DNA from: Solirubrobacteraceae bacterium
GTDB taxonomy: Bacteria > Actinomycetota > Thermoleophilia > Solirubrobacterales > Solirubrobacteraceae
Assembly: GCA_030681525.1 (NCBI GenBank)
Contig: JAUXSD010000216.1
Span: 1-64,000 of the forward strand
DNA: 64,000 nucleotides
Reading direction: 5' to 3'
In this document: positions 59,967 to 64,000 of the stretch, piece by piece
Layout: each line of letters starts with the position of its first letter
How positions within the stretch are numbered: position 1 is the first letter of the stretch
Made by a program: the position numbers and the translations under genes
Notes under the pieces: model-generated
Seen by the model: only the letters and a program-made list of their open reading frames with translations
What the model was told of the DNA's origin: nothing
The model's database searches: none

Positions 59967-61460
59967 TCAGGCGACGAGCAGGCTCAGCTCCGCGAGCCGC
60001 GCCAGGGCGGCATCGAGCGCGGCGGCGAGGTCGCCCGGTGGCGGCTCGACGCCGGTCCCGTCGAGGCCACCGCCCGCGAGGTACTCGCGGAGCGCCACCT
60101 CGAGGTCGTCGCGGTCGCGCGAGCCGTCGAGCAGCGAGAGCAGGTGCACGGCGAGCGGGTCCTCGAGCTGGACGGAGGCGTGGCGCAGCGAGGTGACGCG
60201 GTCCAGGCCCGCCGCCACCTGGTGCAGCGCGAGCGGCGACGCGACGGGACGCGAGCCCGGGACCGCCGCGGGCGCCGGCGGATGGGTGTGCAGATCGAGG
60301 GCCCCCGCCGCATGGATCTCGAGCAGCTCGTCGCCGAGCCGGTCGCGGGCCGTCGCGTCGAGGTTCGCGGTGAGCCACTCGAAGGTCACCGCTCTGGGCC
60401 AGGCGGCGGCGATGGCCCGCAGCGCAGCGCTCAGCCGCGGCCGCCCGGGCTGGAAGCTGACGGGCCCGCGCACGAAGGTGGGCTCTCCGCCGTCGGCCGC
60501 CGGCTCGACGCGCAGCGGCGCCGCGAACGACAGGCCGGCCAGGCGGCGGGCGTCGAGGCTGCGTTCGAGCGCGACGTCGTCGCGGCAGAGCAGGGTCTGG
60601 CGGAACATGCGGTTGACGACGAAGTCGATGTACTGCTCGCGCACGACGGCGTCGTCAGGCAGCCCGTCGAGTTCCCAGGCGACGTCTTCGGGCAGCTCGT
60701 GCAGCTGCGAGTCGTGCAGCCGCGCCTCGGAGAGGAACTGCAGGCCGTGGCGTGCCGCGTGGGCGACGAACTCGTGGAGGTAGACGGGCGTGTTGACCTC
60801 GGCGATGTCGTCGTGGTACAGCAGCGGGTCCGGATGCTGCAGGACGCGCTCGAAGTGGTGGCGCAGCACCCCGGCGTACGGGGTCTGCGCGTTGGCGGCG
60901 ACGACGAGCGCCATGAGGTGGCGTGCGCGGGCGAGGCGCTCGGCGGGCTCGCCGACGCCCTCGAGATGAAACCGGAGGATGTCGGAGGCCATGTCGCGCA
61001 GGTAGCTGCCCGGATAGGCGTTGTAGGAGATGTAGGCGACGCCCTGAGAGGTCAGCAGCCGGCCGCAGGCCGCCACCAGCGCGTCACGCGGCTGCGGCCC
61101 GATCCACGAGTAGACACCGTGGCTGATGACGTAGTCGAACTGCCCCAGGTCGGCCGGCAGCTCGAGGACGTCGGCGACGCGCAGCGTGACGTTGGGCAGC
61201 TCGAGCTCGTCGATCACGGGCGCGCCGCGGGCGACCGCCTCGGCGCTGAGATCGATGCCGACGAACTCGCTGCCCGGCAGGCCGAGCGCCATCGGGATGA
61301 GGTTGCCGCCGTCGCCCGCGCCGATCTCGAGCACCCGGCAGGCCGCCGGGGGCGCGGGCGCCATGCCGAACAGGGTCGCCTGGGTGGCGAGCCTGTCCGG
61401 ATGGGTCTGGTTGTAGGCGTAGCCGGGGTAGCTGACCGCGTCGTAGCCCGTCCCGCTCAA
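59967..61460 (-). CDS. Class I methyltransferase with methyltransferase regulatory domain
   Basis: A 497-residue protein. Residues ~1-200 form a SAM-binding Rossmann domain: VLEIGAGDGGNLIPMALGLPG (motif I), FVGIDLSAEAV, and VISHGVYSWIG (motif IV region). The C-terminal ~300 residues match the pattern of the methyltransferase regulatory domain (PF10119-like): VNRMFRQTLLCRDDVALERSLDARRLAGLSFAAPL. TTG 61460 overlaps the stop of the collagen/Hcp-like gene (TTGA), so the two are coupled. Its stop abuts the cyclase stop on the other strand without a gap. Substrate unknown; such proteins can modify peptides or surface components. Confidence 0.82.
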   Translation of the reverse strand: MSGTGYDAVSYPGYAYNQTHPDRLATQATLFGMAPAPPAACRVLEIGAGDGGNLIPMALGLPGSEFVGIDLSAEAVARGAPVIDELELPNVTLRVADVLELPADLGQFDYVISHGVYSWIGPQPRDALVAACGRLLTSQGVAYISYNAYPGSYLRDMASDILRFHLEGVGEPAERLARARHLMALVVAANAQTPYAGVLRHHFERVLQHPDPLLYHDDIAEVNTPVYLHEFVAHAARHGLQFLSEARLHDSQLHELPEDVAWELDGLPDDAVVREQYIDFVVNRMFRQTLLCRDDVALERSLDARRLAGLSFAAPLRVEPAADGGEPTFVRGPVSFQPGRPRLSAALRAIAAAWPRAVTFEWLTANLDATARDRLGDELLEIHAAGALDLHTHPPAPAAVPGSRPVASPLALHQVAAGLDRVTSLRHASVQLEDPLAVHLLSLLDGSRDRDDLEVALREYLAGGGLDGTGVEPPPGDLAAALDAALARLAELSLLVA

Positions 61461-62284
61461 CCGGTCTTGTTTTCCTTCAGGTCGTAGCCGGCCGTGATCG
61501 GGGGTCCGAGCGATCCGTCCGCCTTCTGCGGCTTGTATTCGATCGAGATCTTCGCCGCGTCCAGGGAGACGGCTTCGTGCAGCGGCGGCTCCTTCGTGCC
61601 GCCCTGCTGGTAGCCGCTGATCAGCACGTCGGTGAGCTTGACCGTGAGGAACTCGACCGGGTTCTCGCCGTTGCGGCGGAAGACGAACGTCGCGTCCTTG
61701 AAGTGCTCGCCGGTCGCGGTCCCCTCGAACAGCGCCGGTGACGACGAGTCGTAGAGCTTGTTGAACTTGAAGCTCGAGAAGCTCGCCTTCCCGGCACCGA
61801 GCCCTCCGCCGACCTGGGCGGATCCGGAGTTCGTGACGCCGAACGAGAACGACGAGATGTCGATCGCGTCCTTGTGCGCCTTGTCGGTGCTCTCGCCCTT
61901 GATGCCGTTGATCGTGAGAAAGCCCTGCGCGCGACCGCCCTGGAGCGCCTCGCCGCCGATGAGCAGCGCCTCCGACGCGCCGGCCGGCCCCTGCGGCCCG
62001 GTCTGACCCTGCGGACCGGCCGGCCCCTCGGGCCCGCGATCGCCCTGCACGCCCTTCTGGTTCCACGTGATCTGCGTCTCGGCCTTGTTGCAGCTCTGGC
62101 CCTCGTCGATCACCCGCAGGTTGCCCTGCTGGCCCCCGGACGTCGTGTAGCACCCGGTGACGGTGCCGTCCGCCCCCGGGATCGCCGCGGCGGCGAACGC
62201 GCCACCGGCCCCCAGCGCCGCCACGGTCGGCAGCGCGATCCTCGCCGTCCGGCTGCGGGGGAGGCGCCGTTCCTTGTCGCTCAT
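61457..62284 (-). CDS. Exported collagen-like protein with Hcp-like C-terminal domain
   Basis: A 275-residue protein. A signal/anchor (RIALPTVAALGAGGAFAAAA) leads to a cysteine-containing module (IPGADGTVTGCYTTSGGQ, then DEGQSCNKAETQITWNQKG), then a collagen-like tract (GDRGPEGPAGPQGQTG, ~81-102). The last ~170 residues resemble the Hcp/T6SS tube-protein family: DISSFSFGVTNSG, KASFSSFKFNKLYDSSSPALFEGTATG, FVFRRNGENPVEFLTVKLTDVLISGYQQGG. No other type VI genes are in view, and the phylum lacks the system, so it is probably an independent Hcp-fold secreted or surface protein. ATG 62284 is chosen because upstream codons lack signal character. Confidence 0.75.
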   Translation of the reverse strand: MSDKERRLPRSRTARIALPTVAALGAGGAFAAAAIPGADGTVTGCYTTSGGQQGNLRVIDEGQSCNKAETQITWNQKGVQGDRGPEGPAGPQGQTGPQGPAGASEALLIGGEALQGGRAQGFLTINGIKGESTDKAHKDAIDISSFSFGVTNSGSAQVGGGLGAGKASFSSFKFNKLYDSSSPALFEGTATGEHFKDATFVFRRNGENPVEFLTVKLTDVLISGYQQGGTKEPPLHEAVSLDAAKISIEYKPQKADGSLGPPITAGYDLKENKTG

Positions 62285-62449
62285 CAGCTCAGTCCCTTCG
62301 ACGTCGTCACTCCTTGTCGCACCTACCGTACACCGGGCTGTCAAGGCCTCCGCGACCGTCGGAGCCGGCCACGGATGCCGTGGTGCACGCGCCGTCGGGC
62401 GCGACCGCGAAGATCACCGTATGGGCGCACGCGAGCATGGCTTCCGGGG

Positions 62450-64000
62450 ATGACCACGCCGGAGCCTGTCGAAGGCTGGCTCGACGTCGAGCGCCTGGGA
62501 TCGCACTTCGTGCTCGGGGTCTCCGACGCCGCGGCCCCGCCGGCGCTGGCGTCGCCGCTCGGCGAGCGGGGGGTCTGGTCGGTGCCGGCGGTCCCCGGCG
62601 CCGCGGCGGCGCTGCGAGCGTTTCTCGAGGCGCATCCCGCGGTCTACGCGCGCCCGGCCGCCGAGCGGCTGCTGCGCGATCTCGACCTGCTGCCGACCAC
62701 GGCGACCGCCGCCGTCCACGCCTGCGAGCACCGCCCGGGCCGCGCCGGGTTCATGGTCGTCGGTGAGCAGCCGTCCGCCGTCGCGCGCGCCGTCGCGCCG
62801 GTGCCGGGGGTTCGCCACGACGCGAAGCTCGGCCGCTGGTGGATGCCCGACGACGCGGCGTCGGCCGCCGCGCTGTGCTCCGCCCTGGCCACCAACGCGT
62901 GGATCGCGCCGTCCGACGAGGTGCGATCCCGGCTGGCGCCGGCCGAGCAGATGTCGCTCACCCCCGCGGCCGCGAGCGGCCTGCGCCACCGCTGCGTCCT
63001 CGACGTCGAGCTGACCGGCGACGAGGCGCGCCTGCGGCTGTGCCGCCTGTGCCACCCGGCGCTCGAGCCGGTGCTCGCGTCGCTCGGCGCGCCGCCGGCG
63101 CGGTCGTTGGACTCCTGGTACGCGCCGATCGCCGGCGCGACCGCCGCCGCCCTGCGCGGCCTGCTCGACGACCGGCCCGAGCTCGGCGCCGACGCCGCGC
63201 TCACGGAGCGCTTCGACGCCGCCCTCGCGGTCGTGACCGCCGCGGAGGCGATGGAGCGCCTCTCCGCGGCGACGGGAGGCGAGGCCGCCGCCGGTGCGAC
63301 GGCGCTGCGGCCGTTTCAGGCCGCGGGCGTCGAGTACGCGCTGCGGGCGCGCCGGACGTTCATCGCCGACGAGCCCGGGCTGGGCAAGACGCTGCAGGCT
63401 CTGACGACTCTCGAGACCGGCGACGGGTTCCCCGCGCTCGTCGTGTGCCCGGCGTCGTTGCGGCTGAACTGGATGCGGGAGGCGGCGCGCTGGCTGCCGG
63501 ACCGGACGGTCGGCGAGTACGGCGGCGGCACGGCCAACGACATCGACGTCGTCAGCTACGACGTCCTGCACCGGCTGGTGGCGGCGCTCACCCGGCGCCC
63601 GCCGCGCGCGCTCGTCCTCGACGAGTCGCATTACTGCAAGAACCCGGCGGCGCGCCGCACGCGGGCGGCCCAGGCGGTCGCCGCCGCGCTGCCGGCGGAC
63701 GCGCTCGTCCTGCTGCTGACCGGCACGCCGATCGTCAACCGCCCCACGGAGCTCGCCTCGCAGTTGCAGATCCTGGGCCGGCTCGACGAGGTCGGTGGCG
63801 CGCGGCGCCTGGCGACGGTGCACGCCCGCGGCGAGGACCTCGACGGCCTGCACCGCCGGCTGCGCCGCACGTGCTTCGTGCGCCGCCACAAGCGCGACGT
63901 CCTCAGCCAGCTGCCGGCCAAGCAGCGCGTGGTGGTGGCGCTGGAGCTGTCGAACCGCGGCGAGTACGAACGCGTCCGGCGCGACGTGCTGTCGTGGCTG
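62450..64000 (+). CDS. SNF2-family DNA helicase/ATPase (3' truncated)
   Basis: The frame from ATG 62450 runs 517 codons to the window end without a stop. Residues ~1-280 form a domain that I do not recognise (WLDVERLGSHFVLGVSD, WYAPIAGATAAALRG). Then come the SNF2 helicase motifs: Q-like RPFQAAGVEYAL, motif I ADEPGLGKTLQAL, Ia VVCPASLRLNWMREA, II VLDESHYCKN (DESH), III LLLTGTPIVNRP, and CFVRRHKRDVLSQLPAK. The DESH box and neighbours resemble the SMARCAL1/HARP-type branch that anneals or remodels DNA. The second RecA lobe lies beyond the window. It is oriented away from the collagen/Hcp-like gene (165-base gap). Confidence 0.88.
   Translation, partial: MTTPEPVEGWLDVERLGSHFVLGVSDAAAPPALASPLGERGVWSVPAVPGAAAALRAFLEAHPAVYARPAAERLLRDLDLLPTTATAAVHACEHRPGRAGFMVVGEQPSAVARAVAPVPGVRHDAKLGRWWMPDDAASAAALCSALATNAWIAPSDEVRSRLAPAEQMSLTPAAASGLRHRCVLDVELTGDEARLRLCRLCHPALEPVLASLGAPPARSLDSWYAPIAGATAAALRGLLDDRPELGADAALTERFDAALAVVTAAEAMERLSAATGGEAAAGATALRPFQAAGVEYALRARRTFIADEPGLGKTLQALTTLETGDGFPALVVCPASLRLNWMREAARWLPDRTVGEYGGGTANDIDVVSYDVLHRLVAALTRRPPRALVLDESHYCKNPAARRTRAAQAVAAALPADALVLLLTGTPIVNRPTELASQLQILGRLDEVGGARRLATVHARGEDLDGLHRRLRRTCFVRRHKRDVLSQLPAKQRVVVALELSNRGEYERVRRDVLSWL

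Noticed and set aside
61457-62284. Evidence for a type VI secretion system
   Set aside because: Only an Hcp-like domain is present, on an exported collagen-like protein; no sheath, baseplate or ClpV genes are in the window.

Overview
The window is a GC-rich bacterial chromosome segment with tightly packed genes, frequent ATGA, GTGA or TTGA stop/start overlaps, and many GTG starts. The gene families suggest an actinobacterium, most likely of the class Thermoleophilia (Solirubrobacterales: Conexibacter, Solirubrobacter, Patulibacter relatives). The pointers are the short-signal collagen-like secreted proteins, a DUF6766 membrane protein, B12-dependent class II ribonucleotide reductase, a type II fatty acid synthase operon that includes an acyl-CoA carboxyltransferase, and very large BTAD/LAL regulators. 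This assignment is inference from gene content; no rRNA or tRNA was found to confirm it.

Layout. 1-9 kb: tail of a membrane protein, an M20 deacylase, a 29-residue membrane peptide, a DUF6766 protein, an O-antigen-ligase-like protein, a secreted anchored protein, FabI, a collagen-like protein, a DHA2-type drug exporter and a STAS protein. 9-17.4 kb: a minus-strand chain (membrane glycosyltransferase, sugar epimerase, OmpR-type regulator, histidine kinase), then a plus-strand trio (GT2 glycosyltransferase, DUF2064 transferase, methyltransferase), then a cytochrome b561/sulfite-oxidase fusion with a small membrane protein. 17.4-31.1 kb: an accessory regulator/oxidase region with a cupin, an FAD oxidase fused to a GNAT domain, a TPR-LuxR regulator, an FAD oxidase plus MFS exporter pair, and two giant BTAD-ATPase regulators. 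31-37.8 kb: TetR and the FAS-II operon fabD-fabH-fabG-acpP-fabF-carboxyltransferase, with an ASCH/winged-helix gene upstream. 38-43.1 kb: an SDR and nrdJ, which is split by an intein carrying a LAGLIDADG endonuclease. 43.2-51.6 kb: a DHFR-like reductase, an FAD monooxygenase translationally coupled to a catalytically degenerate alpha/beta-hydrolase, a second TPR-LuxR regulator, a CMD-family protein and a LAL regulator. 51.6-62.3 kb: a tandem pair of DUF11/thrombospondin type 3 surface proteins, a strip of duplicated gene fragments, a NodB deacetylase, a zinc-ribbon peptide, a Crp-family regulator, a cyclase-ATPase protein with a degenerate cyclase site, a regulatory-domain methyltransferase and a collagen/Hcp-like secreted protein. 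The window ends inside a SNF2-family helicase.

Most noteworthy: (i) the NrdJ intein, inserted exactly before the redox-active cysteine; (ii) three 7-bp direct repeats at an exact 11-bp period, 8 bp from a -10-like box, upstream of the BTAD regulator at 24.5 kb, matching the classic SARP operator rule; (iii) the FAD-oxidase-GNAT fusion; (iv) a pseudo-hydrolase whose Ser and His are both replaced, coupled to a monooxygenase; (v) a zinc-ribbon/Crp/degenerate-cyclase cluster; (vi) an Hcp-like domain on a collagen-like exported protein, in a genome type that normally lacks type VI secretion. No CRISPR array, insertion sequence, prophage, tRNA or rRNA was recognised.
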